Shown here piece by piece: positions 15,960-23,973 of a DNA stretch of 32,623 bases. Position numbers and translations under genes: made by a program. The notes beneath the pieces were generated by a model. It made no database searches and was not told the DNA's origin. It saw only the letters and a list, made by a program, of their open reading frames with translations. Every line of letters begins with the position of its first letter. Within the stretch, counting starts at the first letter, position 1. Source of the DNA: Lachnospiraceae bacterium. GTDB taxonomy: Bacteria; Bacillota; Clostridia; Lachnospirales; Lachnospiraceae. The DNA is taken from contig JAEELW010000167.1 in NCBI GenBank assembly GCA_016282915.1, positions 1-32,623 on the forward strand. The letters are read 5' to 3'.

Positions 15960-17792
15960 TCAGAACGAGCTGAAATACTCGCGGATCACATCCTCCATAC
16001 CGGCAGGATATCTTCCGTTCTGTATCCCCTGGTATGCGCGGTTACCATATTCGCCCATCACGCTCTGGTAATCCTGCCGCTGTCCGCTCCAGCCGTAACC
16101 GTTATCATATCGTCCATACTGCGACTGTCCGTTTCCGCTGGGATTCCCGGTCAGAGGATCATCCGTACCGTCGGCATTGGGCAGGCTCACATAATCATGC
16201 GGAGTGCCGCCGCCGCCACCGTTGCCCTGACCCTGGCCGCCACCGCCGCCCTGGCCATCCTGCCCGTCGCCCTGACCATCCTGACCCTGACCCTGGCCAC
16301 CCTGGCCCTGACCCTGCTGGCCCTGTTGTCCACCCTGCTGACCGCCTTGCTGGCCCTGCTGACCCTGCTGGCCCTGCTGACCCTGCTGGCCCTGCTGGCC
16401 CTGTTGCCCTTGCTGGCCCTGTTGCCCTTGCTGGCCCTGCTGGCCCTGCTGACCCTGCTGGCCCTGCTGGCCCTGTTGCCCTTGCTGGCCCTGTTGCCCT
16501 TGCTGGCCCTGTTGCCCTTGCTGGCCCTGCTGGCCCTGCTGGCCCTGCTGACCCTGCTGACCCTGCTGACCCTGCTGGCTTTGCTGTGCCTGCTGCTGTG
16601 CCTGCTGAACAGCACCTGCATGCTGGTTCATCTGCTGGGACAGCCCGCCGAACTGCTGTGAAAGCGGCGGATTTCCGTCATCCTGATCCTGATCCTGTTC
16701 TTCTTTTTCCTGCTCTTTCTCCTCGTCCTTATCCGGATCTTCTTCCTCTTTTTCCTGCTGCTCACGCTGCTGCGCCTGCGCAGACATCTGCGACAGCGTA
16801 GCCGACATATTCTCAAACTTATAATCCAGACGGCCTGCGGCCTGATCCAGCTCGTTCAGATCCGATACCTGATCCATCTCTGCCATGGACGCCTGCAGCG
16901 ATTCCATCATCTCATTGATCTGCTGGCGTTCCTGTTCGTTGAGTTTTTCTTGATCGATACTGCTCAGTTCATCCAGCGCATCCTTGATCTCTTCCTTCAT
17001 TTCAGCGCTCTGCTTTTCTGTCTCGTGCTGTTCCTCCGCCATATCCCTGGCCTTGCTGGGCAGGAAATAGCAGGCGATCATCAGCGCGATCAGAAGGAGC
17101 GGCATTACAAGCCGGAACCAGCCGAGACGGATCGGAACAATGATACGCTCTGCTATGTCTTTCAGGCGGGCAGCGGCATCCTCTCGCTGCAGCATTTCCA
17201 GCCGATGCTTTCTTTCCTCATATTTTTTCTTCTTATCTTCCGCTGCCTTTACCGGAGCTTTTTCCTCCTCTTCATCATCGTCGATGTCGAAATGATCCAT
17301 ATCGACATTATCTTTATCCGCAGCTTCTGCAGACAGCTTTTCGTCTGCCCCGTCCTTTTCTTTGCCGGATGCTTTTTCAATACTCTTCTTCTCCGCACTC
17401 TGCTTCTCTTTACGGATCTTTTTCAGTGAAGAAGTGCTTTCTTCCGCGTCATCTTCCCCGCTGTCCTCTTTTTCGATCTCCTCATATGCCGTAATGATCC
17501 GTTCTTCCAGGCCGAAGCTGTCGATCTTTGCTGCTGCGCTTTTCATATCCTTTGCGGTCAGACTGCCGACCATGATCCCGGCGATCAGACCGACGCCCGC
17601 GGCAGCCAGCGCAAAAGCATGCGCGTAATAGAACGGCCGGAACACGGAATATACTTCAAAAAGTACCGCGAATACCAGCCCTATGCACAGGCCCTCCAGC
17701 ATGCGCTTCAGCAGCGTCTGCGTATTCATACGCCGGCGTACCTGACGTATCATAGCCAGGATATACTCTTTTCCGCTTTTTTCATTTTTCAT
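15960..17792 (-). CDS. Membrane protein with coiled coil and long QQG repeat tract
   Basis: 610 residues from the ATG at 17792, which has AGGTG 7 nt upstream; a GTG three codons earlier is possible. Two TM helices near 31-78 are followed by a segment resembling the DUF4175-like lead-in (AAAKIDSFGLEERIITAYE). Then come a very charged linker, a third TM near 226-244, helical Glu/Gln-rich coiled coil to about 370, a Gln/Gly-only tract with 25 consecutive QQG units, a Gly/Asp/Gln-rich part, and a Tyr/Gly-rich C-terminus ending in MEDVIREYFSSF. The start overlaps the permease gene by 11 nt, so the two are coupled. Large membrane proteins with Gln-rich helices do occur beside MoxR-DUF58 sets. Function is unknown; a flexible scaffold is one inference. 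Confidence 0.8.
   Translation of the reverse strand: MKNEKSGKEYILAMIRQVRRRMNTQTLLKRMLEGLCIGLVFAVLFEVYSVFRPFYYAHAFALAAAGVGLIAGIMVGSLTAKDMKSAAAKIDSFGLEERIITAYEEIEKEDSGEDDAEESTSSLKKIRKEKQSAEKKSIEKASGKEKDGADEKLSAEAADKDNVDMDHFDIDDDEEEEKAPVKAAEDKKKKYEERKHRLEMLQREDAAARLKDIAERIIVPIRLGWFRLVMPLLLIALMIACYFLPSKARDMAEEQHETEKQSAEMKEEIKDALDELSSIDQEKLNEQERQQINEMMESLQASMAEMDQVSDLNELDQAAGRLDYKFENMSATLSQMSAQAQQREQQEKEEEDPDKDEEKEQEKEEQDQDQDDGNPPLSQQFGGLSQQMNQHAGAVQQAQQQAQQSQQGQQGQQGQQGQQGQQGQQGQQGQQGQQGQQGQQGQQGQQGQQGQQGQQGQQGQQGQQGQQGQQGQQGQQGQQGQQGGQQGGQQGQQGQGQGGQGQGQDGQGDGQDGQGGGGGQGQGNGGGGGTPHDYVSLPNADGTDDPLTGNPSGNGQSQYGRYDNGYGWSGQRQDYQSVMGEYGNRAYQGIQNGRYPAGMEDVIREYFSSF
16347..16571 (-). repeat. Tandem 9-bp repeat, 25 units, encoding (QQG)n
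   Basis: There are twenty-five uninterrupted 9-nt units. In the plus direction each is a variant of ctgctggcc, ctgctgacc, ttgctggcc or ctgttgccc. A higher-order 18-nt alternation (ctgttgccc ttgctggcc) occurs three times in the middle and twice near the left. Every unit keeps the reading frame, so unit gain or loss would change only tract length. Degenerate units flank both ends. Confidence 0.92.
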
Positions 17793-18765
17793 TCTTGGCA
17801 CCTGCCTTTTTTGCTTTCTTTGCGGCCGCCTTGTCCGCTTTTGCCTTCTCTTTCATCTCTTTCTTTGCTTTCTTATTTCCTCCGCGGATGATATATCCGT
17901 GAAGCGGATCGATCCTCCAGGCCGCCAGTCTCTGCAGCCCGAAAGATATGAGCAGCGTGCTCAGACCCGAAAGCGCAAGCCAGCCCCAGCCGCTCCAGAA
18001 ACTGATCGGGTTATTGCCGAAAGCCTGCGCAAACAGATCTTCTCCGAACATAAGGAAGAACATATAGATCACGGCTGTCACCGGATTGATCAGGTTCAGG
18101 ATCGAGATCGGTATCACGCTTGAGGAGGACAGGCTCACGATCAGAAGGATGACCGTAGGGATCAGGGACACCATGATCACCAGGAAATAAAACACATAGG
18201 TCAGGATGATCGCCGTGATGCTCTTCTGTGTGAGCGTTGATGCAAAGATCCCTATGGAACCCGCAAATACCGCGAATATAAGAAAGGCGATCATGACGAT
18301 CACGAGGTTCCACCAGCTCATCCCGCCGATCGTAAAGGATACCGCCATGAGCGGGATACTCGCTACGATAAAGATCAGCATACGGATCACTGCCGAGGCA
18401 ACCTTTCCCCGGACAACAGCCTTGGAACTCATGACTGTCGTAAGAAGCAGGTCAAAGGTCTGCTTCTCCTTTTCACCCGATACTGCCGTAGCCGTAAGGA
18501 CCGGCATGACCAGCGCGATGATGCCGAACTGCACCGCGGCAAGGATCGGAAAGAGGGAAACAAAATCCTCATACTTATTGGTATAGCCATAGCCGCTGTT
18601 TACATCAAAGATGAGCCATACAACAAAGAAAAAGATCAGTGCAAGGATCGCTTCGTAGGCAAATATCCCCCAGGCGGTCTTCATGCTGCGTGAGATCACC
18701 TTGAGATCTTTTTTTACTATAGGATTCAAACGTATGCGCGAGGGCTGTTTTTTCTTTTTATTCAT
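17782..18765 (-). CDS. ABC-2 type transporter permease
   Basis: 327 residues with about seven hydrophobic segments (near 33-53, 73-95, 122-142, 150-177, 184-212, 220-240 and 258-278). The conserved ABC-2 loop motif SGEKEKQTFDLLLTT lies at 96-110. Both ends are cytoplasmic and very basic: the N-terminus starts MNKKKKQPSR and the last 30 residues are mostly Lys and Ala. It overlaps the ATPase gene by 4 nt (ATGA) and overlaps the QQG gene at its other end. It should form the membrane pore of an exporter with the adjacent ATPase. The cargo is unknown. The pairing resembles GldA/GldF-type ABC pairs, which also sit next to genes for large outside-facing membrane proteins. Confidence 0.9.
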   Translation of the reverse strand: MNKKKKQPSRIRLNPIVKKDLKVISRSMKTAWGIFAYEAILALIFFFVVWLIFDVNSGYGYTNKYEDFVSLFPILAAVQFGIIALVMPVLTATAVSGEKEKQTFDLLLTTVMSSKAVVRGKVASAVIRMLIFIVASIPLMAVSFTIGGMSWWNLVIVMIAFLIFAVFAGSIGIFASTLTQKSITAIILTYVFYFLVIMVSLIPTVILLIVSLSSSSVIPISILNLINPVTAVIYMFFLMFGEDLFAQAFGNNPISFWSGWGWLALSGLSTLLISFGLQRLAAWRIDPLHGYIIRGGNKKAKKEMKEKAKADKAAAKKAKKAGAKNEK

Positions 18766-20234
18766 ATCGCTCCGCCTCCGCTGACATTATTGATCCCCGG
18801 ATTCTGCACCATATTCATACCATTGCCCTGCAGTACTTCCGGCCCTGCATTCATCTGCACCTGGCCGGCAGGCATTTCTGACATCGCATTCATCTGCGCC
18901 TGGCCGGCAGGCATTTCTGACATCACATTCGTCTGCGGCTGCTGTCCCATGGGCATCCCCGCCATTGCATTCATCTGCGGCTGCTGTCCCATGGGCATTT
19001 CCGCCATCGCATTCGTCTGCGGTGGCTGTCCCATGGGCATCCCCGCCATGTTCATACCCTGCGCATTCATGCCCTGCATCGGTCCGGGCATAGGATTCAT
19101 CTGCTGCGGATAGCCCTGCATCTGACCGGGCATACGGTTCATCCCCGGCACCGTACCCATGGGCATCCCCGCCATGTTCATACCCCGCATCGCTCCGGGC
19201 ATTGCATTCATCTGCTGCGGATAGCCCTGCATCTGACCGGGCATACGGTTCATCCCCGGCACAGCTCCCATGGGCATCCCCGCCATAAGGTTCATTCCCT
19301 GCGGGATCTGAGGCACCATATTACTGGTAAGGTTGATAAACAAAGCCTCAAGACTGCTTTCTTCCCTGCGGAAACCTCCGACCAGTACCCCGGCCGACAT
19401 GAGCTGACCGACTACACGGTTGATCTCCAGATCACGTCCGTCGCAGTTGATGACCACTTCATGCTCCCGCACGGAAACGATCTCGATCGCAGGCGTTTCT
19501 TTCAGACGCTCTACCGCCTCCTCCATATTGCTGCGGATCGTGATGATCAGATGATGCTCATTACGCCCCATCCCAAGGATATCTTCCATCTTTCCGGCCG
19601 CGACCAGACGTCCGCGGTTCATGATCCCGATACTGGTACACATTTCAGAGATATCCGAAAGGATATGTGAGGAAATGATCACCGTTTTTCCCAGAGAATG
19701 AAGATTCAGGAGCAATTCCTTCATCTCCACCCTGGCTCTGGGATCCAAGCCCGAAGAAGGCTCGTCCAACACCAGCAGCTCCGGATTATGCAGCAGGGCA
19801 CGTGCTACGCACAGTCTCTGCTTCATGCCCCTGGACAGCGTGTCCACATAGGCATCCTCACAGCCCTGCAGATTGACCAGTTCCAGCAGATCGCCGGTCA
19901 TCCGGCGGATCTCCATGTCATCGATCCCGTAGATGGATCCGTAAAACTCCATATATTCGCGGACCTTCAGATTGTCATAAACCCCGAAGAAATCGGGAAC
20001 ATAACCGATGCAGCGGCGCACCGCCTCGGTCTGCCGCCGCAGCTCATAGCCGGCGATAAAGATATTTCCGTAATCCGGTTTCAGAAGGCCGCAGAGCATA
20101 CGTATCGTTGTAGTCTTTCCGGCGCCGTTGGGGCCGACAAAACCAAAGAGATCCCCCTTAGGCACATGCAGCGAAAGGCGGTCCACAGCCCTTATTCTTC
20201 CGTATATTTTGATCAGATCGTTCAGATAGAGCAT
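18762..20234 (-). CDS. ABC transporter ATP-binding protein with Met-rich C-terminal repeats
   Basis: 490 residues from the ATG at 20234, chosen because GGAG lies 7 nt upstream, overlapping the stop of the preceding gene; the frame extends to 20282 but without family character. The ABC ATPase is complete: Walker A GPNGAGKT at 34-41, signature LSRGMKQR at 133-140, Walker B LLVLDEP at 153-159 and the His switch IISSHIL at 186-192. A regulatory region follows to about 305. The last 185 residues are very unusual: repeats such as MAGMPMG, PGMNRMPGQMQGYPQQMN and SEMPAGQ, rich in Met, Pro, Gln, Gly and Asn. Standard ABC ATPases of this class end near residue 310. The tail is probably disordered; its purpose is unknown. 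Confidence 0.92.
   Translation of the reverse strand: MLYLNDLIKIYGRIRAVDRLSLHVPKGDLFGFVGPNGAGKTTTIRMLCGLLKPDYGNIFIAGYELRRQTEAVRRCIGYVPDFFGVYDNLKVREYMEFYGSIYGIDDMEIRRMTGDLLELVNLQGCEDAYVDTLSRGMKQRLCVARALLHNPELLVLDEPSSGLDPRARVEMKELLLNLHSLGKTVIISSHILSDISEMCTSIGIMNRGRLVAAGKMEDILGMGRNEHHLIITIRSNMEEAVERLKETPAIEIVSVREHEVVINCDGRDLEINRVVGQLMSAGVLVGGFRREESSLEALFINLTSNMVPQIPQGMNLMAGMPMGAVPGMNRMPGQMQGYPQQMNAMPGAMRGMNMAGMPMGTVPGMNRMPGQMQGYPQQMNPMPGPMQGMNAQGMNMAGMPMGQPPQTNAMAEMPMGQQPQMNAMAGMPMGQQPQTNVMSEMPAGQAQMNAMSEMPAGQVQMNAGPEVLQGNGMNMVQNPGINNVSGGGAI
18840..19300 (-). repeat. Imperfect tandem repeats encoding the Met-rich tail
   Basis: A block of about 110 bp is nearly duplicated (around 19082-19180 and 19193-19290). 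It codes for PMGxVPGMNRMPGQMQGYPQ and its flanks. Shorter units encoding MAxMPMGQQPQxN and MSEMPAGQ follow downstream. The near-identical long copies suggest recent duplication. Confidence 0.8.
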
Positions 20235-20238
20235 AGCT

Positions 20239-22173
20239 TTACTCCGTCGTGTACAGGCAAAGGAAGCTTTCTTCCGCAGCACCGTCGGTGATCAGGCCTT
20301 CACCCTTCTTCGTCACACCCACCGCAAAACAGCTGTGTTCGCGCAGCTCATACGCGGCAAGCGCAAGCGCCTCATACATCCCGGCCGCTTCGTAATCCTC
20401 ATTATTATAGTAACGTAAAGCATCGGTCTCCAGCATGGAATATCCGGTATAGGAAATCCTTGTGAGCGATGCGATCTGCAGCATCTCCCCGCTGCCCACA
20501 TTTTTCATCACATCATAATATCCGTCGCAGACCAGCAGCACATAATCCAGATCATAGGGCGAATTATTCTGCAGGCTTCCTACCAGCTTCGAATTCTCCA
20601 ACCTCAGATCCATGGCGAGATCCCCGCTATTGTAACTGTTTTCCGCAAGCATCGTAAAATACGCTTCATCAAAGGCCGTTTCCGGAACATATTTCAGAAG
20701 CATGCCGTCCGGTGAATCTGCTGTGCGGTATGAATAGGGCGCACTCGCCGAAAGCGAACGATAATGATCCATGATAAAAGGACCGGCCGCACGATAATCC
20801 CCCTTTGCAGTAACTGTCCAGGGTTTTTGCGCGGAATTATAGCCGAAGACAAAATCCCTCTCAATACCGCTTCCGTTCGACGGAACCACACGCACCGAAC
20901 TCACCTCCCGGCTCTGAAGACGGAAACCTCTGGTACACACGAAAACAAGCAGTACAAACAGAAACGAAAGCGCCGGGATCACCAGCCAGATCTTTTCTCT
21001 CTTATCCATTTTTTTCAGGATCAGATACAGGATCGGTCCGATCAGGATCACATAGATCAGAATGATGATGCGGAGCAGTATGGAATTGATACTCCGTTTT
21101 CCCTGAAGCAGACCGTAACTCTGCTGCAGTGAATAAGAATTGATCTGTTTGCCGCCGACAGGGGCATTGTTATCCGCGATATTCCGGATCTCCGTTGTAA
21201 GTACATCCGCAGCAAAGATCCTGTCCAGATCCGGATCGGAAAGTGACAGGCTCAGAAGCAGGATCGCTCCTGCGCCTTCCGTCTTTTCGTTCCATTCCGG
21301 ATAGCTTCCGACAAAATTGTGATACTGCGAGCCGTAATCGATATCCGCCAGTTCCATATATCCTGTCATGGAAAAATAGGAATAAGCCGGCTGGGAACCG
21401 GCCGGTCCCAGCTTTGCATCGATAAAATCGGGATCAAAAGCATCAAAAGCCGCATCCCGGGTATCCCCGGTCCCGATCACCAGGATACCGCCGCGTCTCG
21501 TCCAGCTCTGGATCGCTTCGATGGCTTCCCTGGGGAGCGTGGAGATGTCATAATCATTGATGATAAGCGCCGTCATGGAAAGCAGTGTGCCGTCCGTCAG
21601 CTCTGTCGGCATGAGATACACATCATCCCATTCCTCATCCGGCTGGCCGGGATAACCATACTGATAAGCGCTGTTCATCTGACCTGCGATATAGTTCAGC
21701 GACGAACCGCTCATGCTCAGGACACCGTATTGCCGGTCTCCCTCTTTGTCAAAAAGATGCTTCTGCTTTTCGGCAAAAACCTCATTTTCTTTTTTATCAA
21801 CGATCCTTATCCATACATCGCCCGCATTCTGCCCCATACCGCTCGATGTGATCGGATAACTGATCTCTACGACGGCGGTCTCCCCGCTCGCAACGGCAAC
21901 ATAGGAATCATAGACAAGCGCTCCTCCCGGAGAACCGCTGGGGTTGATCTCCAGACGCACATAACCTCCGAAGTCCTTTCCGTTATTGGTCACGTTGACC
22001 ACAACATCACAGGTGGAATTCTCCAGGTCTTCGGAGGCCGATGCCTTGATCGAAAAATCATTCTCATCATCATCTCCGTCCCCTGCCTCAGAGTATAAAT
22101 ACGGAGCGATCACGAAAGAGAACGCAAGAAAAACGATCAGATATAAGATTTTTCTGTAAGTTTTAGCATTCAT
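20239..22173 (-). CDS. Membrane protein with large extracytoplasmic domains, first gene of the ABC/MoxR cluster
   Basis: 644 residues. An N-terminal hydrophobic helix (8-27) acts as signal anchor or signal peptide. An acidic stretch (GDGDDDEND) and Ig-like beta domain follow (about 40-130), then a region with a GATase-like look at about 190-240 (IQSWTRRGGILVIGTGD). Two TM helices at 365-387 and 395-413 are joined by the basic loop KKMDKREK, placing the flanking domains outside. The C-terminal 230 residues are again outside. The general plan recalls GldG-like partners of ABC-2 exporters and the outside part of the triple-VWA protein. The start has only a weak AGGAT ribosome binding site. It begins 39 nt after glgA. 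Function unknown; probably a partner of the ABC pair. Confidence 0.8.
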   Translation of the reverse strand: MNAKTYRKILYLIVFLAFSFVIAPYLYSEAGDGDDDENDFSIKASASEDLENSTCDVVVNVTNNGKDFGGYVRLEINPSGSPGGALVYDSYVAVASGETAVVEISYPITSSGMGQNAGDVWIRIVDKKENEVFAEKQKHLFDKEGDRQYGVLSMSGSSLNYIAGQMNSAYQYGYPGQPDEEWDDVYLMPTELTDGTLLSMTALIINDYDISTLPREAIEAIQSWTRRGGILVIGTGDTRDAAFDAFDPDFIDAKLGPAGSQPAYSYFSMTGYMELADIDYGSQYHNFVGSYPEWNEKTEGAGAILLLSLSLSDPDLDRIFAADVLTTEIRNIADNNAPVGGKQINSYSLQQSYGLLQGKRSINSILLRIIILIYVILIGPILYLILKKMDKREKIWLVIPALSFLFVLLVFVCTRGFRLQSREVSSVRVVPSNGSGIERDFVFGYNSAQKPWTVTAKGDYRAAGPFIMDHYRSLSASAPYSYRTADSPDGMLLKYVPETAFDEAYFTMLAENSYNSGDLAMDLRLENSKLVGSLQNNSPYDLDYVLLVCDGYYDVMKNVGSGEMLQIASLTRISYTGYSMLETDALRYYNNEDYEAAGMYEALALAAYELREHSCFAVGVTKKGEGLITDGAAEESFLCLYTTE

Positions 22174-22190
22174 AATCCTGCAGTCACCGT

Positions 22191-22214
22191 CCCGGTAAAA
22201 CCGGGTGCCGGTTT
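22191..22214 (-). terminator. Two mutually exclusive small hairpins at the end of glgA
   Basis: CCCGGT/ACCGGG (22191-22205) and AAACCGG/CCGGTTT (22198-22214) share bases, so only one can form at a time. The second overlaps the glgA stop codon. Neither is followed by a good T-run, so partial read-through into the ABC/MoxR cluster is possible. Confidence 0.35.
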
Positions 22215-23667
22215 ACGCCTTGTCGCCGATCAGCCAGTCGTACATCTCCTGGTATTTGTCGGCTGATACATGCCAGGAATAGTCTACCGCCATATCCCGG
22301 TCGATCATCTTGTTCCATTCGCGGCGTTTGTCATAGTAGATCTTTTCCGCATAACGTATCGTCGCGAGCATTTCATGCGCATTGTAGTTCATAAAGGAAA
22401 AACCGGTACCGCTGGAGTCAAATTCATTATACGGCTGTACGGTATCCTTCAGGCCTCCGGTCTCCCGCACGATGGGCACGGTGCCGTAGCGCAGGGCCAT
22501 GAGCTGGCTCAGACCGCAGGGCTCAAACATGGACGGCATCAGGAACGCATCGCAGGAAGCATAGATCTTGTGCGAAAGCTCTTCCGAATAATAAATGTTG
22601 GCCGAAACCTTCGAACCGTACTTCCAGTCGAAGTGCCGGAACATATTCTCATAACGTTCCTCGCCGGTACCGAGCACAACGATCTGCACGGCGTCCTGGC
22701 AGAGTTCATCCATGATATAGGCGATCAGATCGAAGCCTTTCTGGTCGGTCAGACGGGAAACGATACCGATCATCATGATCTTGTCGTCTTCCTCCAGGCC
22801 CAGCTCCTTCTGTAAAGCCCTCTTGTTCTTTATCTTTTCCTTGCGGAAATTTTTCGCATCATAACGGTATTTTATAAAGCTGTCGTGGGACGGATCGTAT
22901 TCGTCATAGTCGATACCGTTCACGATACCGCGCAGGTCACCGCTGCGTGCCTTTAACAGGCCGTCCAGCCCCTCGCCGTAAAAAGGCGTCTTGATCTCTT
23001 CCGCATAAGTATCGGATACCGTGGTGATCGCATCCGCATACACCAGGCCGCCCTTTAACAGATTGGCATCCCGATAGCTCTCCAGCTTGTCCGGCGTGAA
23101 AAAGTCGGCCGGGATCCCGGTGATATCACGCATTTCCTGCACATCCCAGCGCCCCTGGAATTTCAGGTTGTGGATGGTCATCACGCTCTTCATCCGTGCG
23201 AAGAGCGGATTGTTGCGGAAACGTTCCTTCAGATATACCGGCACCAGTCCCGTCTGCCAGTCGTGACAGTGCAGAAGATCCGGTTCAAAATCCAGAAGCG
23301 GGATCGCCGAAAGCGCCGCTTTGGAGAAAAAGGCAAACTTTACGATATCTTCGTAAACATCGTTACTGTAAGGCCGGAAACCTCCGAACATCATTTCGTT
23401 GTCAATGAAATAATACTTTACACCCTCGACTTCCGCTTCCAGGATGCCCACATATTCGTTCTTCCAGTGGAAATCCATGTAAAAGTGGGTCTTGTACTTC
23501 ATCCTGTCCTTCATTTCCTGGGAAATGCAGGTGTACTTCGGAAGCATCACCCTCACATCAAAGTAACGTTTGTCAACGCACTTGGGCAGAGACCCCACCA
23601 CATCCGCCAGGCCCCCGGTCTTGATGAAAGGAACACCCTCCGATGCGATAAAAAGTATGTTTTTCAT
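22213..23667 (-). CDS. glgA: Glycogen synthase (ADP-glucose type)
   Basis: 484 residues from the ATG at 23667, which follows GGAGGGG; the frame is open a little further upstream but without support. This GT5 enzyme adds glucose from ADP-glucose to a growing alpha-1,4-glucan in the cytosol. KTGGLADVVGSLPK at 15-28 is the ADP-glucose-binding KxGGL motif. HCHDWQTGLVPVY around 120-133 and EPCGLSQLMALRYGTVPIVR near 378-397 are the other family hallmarks. Length is normal. No other glg genes are present, so it stands alone here. It has its own promoter. The gap to the next gene is only 39 nt, and whether transcription continues into the ABC/MoxR cluster is open. Confidence 0.95.
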   Translation of the reverse strand: MKNILFIASEGVPFIKTGGLADVVGSLPKCVDKRYFDVRVMLPKYTCISQEMKDRMKYKTHFYMDFHWKNEYVGILEAEVEGVKYYFIDNEMMFGGFRPYSNDVYEDIVKFAFFSKAALSAIPLLDFEPDLLHCHDWQTGLVPVYLKERFRNNPLFARMKSVMTIHNLKFQGRWDVQEMRDITGIPADFFTPDKLESYRDANLLKGGLVYADAITTVSDTYAEEIKTPFYGEGLDGLLKARSGDLRGIVNGIDYDEYDPSHDSFIKYRYDAKNFRKEKIKNKRALQKELGLEEDDKIMMIGIVSRLTDQKGFDLIAYIMDELCQDAVQIVVLGTGEERYENMFRHFDWKYGSKVSANIYYSEELSHKIYASCDAFLMPSMFEPCGLSQLMALRYGTVPIVRETGGLKDTVQPYNEFDSSGTGFSFMNYNAHEMLATIRYAEKIYYDKRREWNKMIDRDMAVDYSWHVSADKYQEMYDWLIGDKA

Positions 23668-23763
23668 TACGTCCCCTCCGGCATTCGATGCCAATTGTTA
23701 TATAACTGTCCACATTTTTCGCCCCGGCATCCTGTAACCCCCGCCGGATCATTTCCGGAAATA

Positions 23764-23792
23764 ATTATACCCCATTTCATGCTACTTGGAAA
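23764..23792 (-). promoter_or_regulatory. Probable sigma-A promoter of glgA
   Basis: On the minus strand, a perfect TATAAT (23769-23764) is preceded by a 17-18 nt spacer and TTTCCA/TTCCAA. The leader to the glgA start is about 90 nt. The 23668-23973 gap otherwise contains only the hairpin described at 23891-23936. Confidence 0.55.
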
Positions 23793-23890
23793 GTGAAAAA
23801 AATGTGTCCACGGCATCTCCGTCCTCCGGCCTGTCCTGTCGGCTTCAGGCCGCCCCGCCGGTGCATTTCCGGCTCTTAAGACCTCCCTCG

Positions 23891-23936
23891 GTATACCAAA
23901 TGCACAGGGAGATCCGTCCCCCCTGTGCAAATATAC
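23891..23936 (-). terminator. Hairpin between the LytM-like gene and glgA
   Basis: TGCACAGGG (23901-23909) and CCCTGTGCA (23921-23929) form a perfect 9-bp stem with an 11-nt loop. GTATA/TATAC extends it after an internal mismatch. It lies about 40 nt after the upstream gene's stop. There is no long T-run, so it is a hairpin with probable but unproven terminator function. Confidence 0.5.
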
Positions 23937-23973
23937 GTTCCGCCTGCTTGTTTTTTATGGTTTCCGGGAAAAA

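Noticed and set aside
16290-16600. Short regular repeats that might suggest a CRISPR array
   Set aside because: There are no spacers; the 9-bp units are contiguous and in frame within a gene.
15945-16661. Plus-strand open frame rich in Leu-Ala-Leu repeats, with similar frames nearby
   Set aside because: It is the antisense reading of the QQG repeat. The 9-bp units keep all frames open, and there is no ribosome binding site or family character.
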